From contig MPNW01000932.1 in NCBI GenBank assembly GCA_011800805.1, positions 7,102-40,896 on the forward strand: DNA of 33,795 nt. The letters run 5' to 3'. This stretch comes from Hirudo medicinalis. Lineage: Eukaryota; Annelida; Clitellata; Hirudinida; Hirudinidae. The stretch's first letter is position 1; every line of letters begins with the position of its first letter. The notes under the pieces are model-generated. The model was not told the DNA's origin and did no database searches. It worked only from the letters and a program-made list of their open reading frames with translations. The position numbers were made by a program, and so were the translations under genes. Below are positions 33,369-33,795 of the stretch, in pieces.

Positions 33369-33795
33369 GGGAAAACGCAATTGGTTGATCGTACTTTACG
33401 AACCACAAGCAGAAGAGCCAGTAAAAGTAATCTGCATCGGCAATTCAGAGGATTTGGCAAAGGATTATAGAAAATAATTTTTATATAGTTAGAATACGTG
33501 TGCTAAGGCAACAATAGGGTGTTCATAAAAGATATTTTAGGTCGAAACGTCAGAGTATTGTGGCTGTAGTCGTTCCTATCGCAGTAGTACGGCCCCATAG
33601 AGGATAGAAATTGTCGTTAGGGGTTCGCTATTCCGAGAGCTTTATTTAAAGCATTCGCACACGATCACATCCAATATTCAAGTCGTTTGTTGCCGCATTT
33701 GCTGAATATTTTTTTAAAAGCTAATTGAAAGTCTTGAATTTTGTATTAGAGAATAGGCTTGATTGTCTTGCAAGACTGATAAACCCATTACTTGC
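33369..33795 (+). other. Synaptogyrin 3' UTR and downstream DNA
   Basis: The 3' UTR should begin after the stop at 33368. No canonical AATAAA stands out near it; AAAATAATTTTTATATAG occurs near 33471-33490. I see no further gene before the window ends. Confidence 0.5.

Overview
This is nuclear DNA from an animal, almost certainly an invertebrate. It is AT-rich, with short GT-AG introns, trinucleotide microsatellites (GAT/GAC, AAT/AAC), decayed non-LTR retrotransposon pieces and a tRNA-like SINE family. The gene set (MLH1, HDAC11, PCTP, synaptogyrin, an SLC6 transporter, a ZU5/death-domain protein) is metazoan. A lophotrochozoan would fit, but the sequence does not prove it. All gene models were built by hand from reading frame, splice sites and phase, plus recall of the families; no search was run.

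Layout. 1-4190: terminal exon of an unidentified gene (765-1257, +), a 49-bp perfect inverted repeat, a decayed reverse-transcriptase fragment (-), a minisatellite and one weak candidate exon. 4193-11906 (+): a 12-exon gene for an ~874-aa protein read as ZU5-ZU5-UPA followed by two death domains, with no LRRs or ankyrin repeats. 12596-16414 (-): an 11-exon HDAC11-like gene whose catalytic residues are mostly replaced. 16704-18495 (+): PCTP-like START-domain protein, head to head with HDAC11 across 289 bp. 18864-24428 (+): MLH1, 17 exons. 25026-29582 (-): SLC6 transporter, 14 exons, tail to tail with MLH1. 30529-33368 (+): synaptogyrin, 4 exons, head to head with SLC6.

The genes form no operon or pathway. 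SLC6 and synaptogyrin are both expected in neurons and diverge from one 946-bp interval. HDAC11 and PCTP share a short divergent promoter region.

The most interesting points are: (1) the HDAC11-like protein has lost two of three zinc ligands, one active-site His and the catalytic Tyr, yet all exons keep frame, so it looks like a pseudo-deacylase; (2) the ZU5-ZU5-UPA-DD-DD architecture; (3) the conserved SLC6 C-terminal motif is split over two reading frames by one missing base; (4) two exact 127-bp duplications each flank a single N, one of them breaking MLH1. These look like unmerged contig overlaps, not biology.
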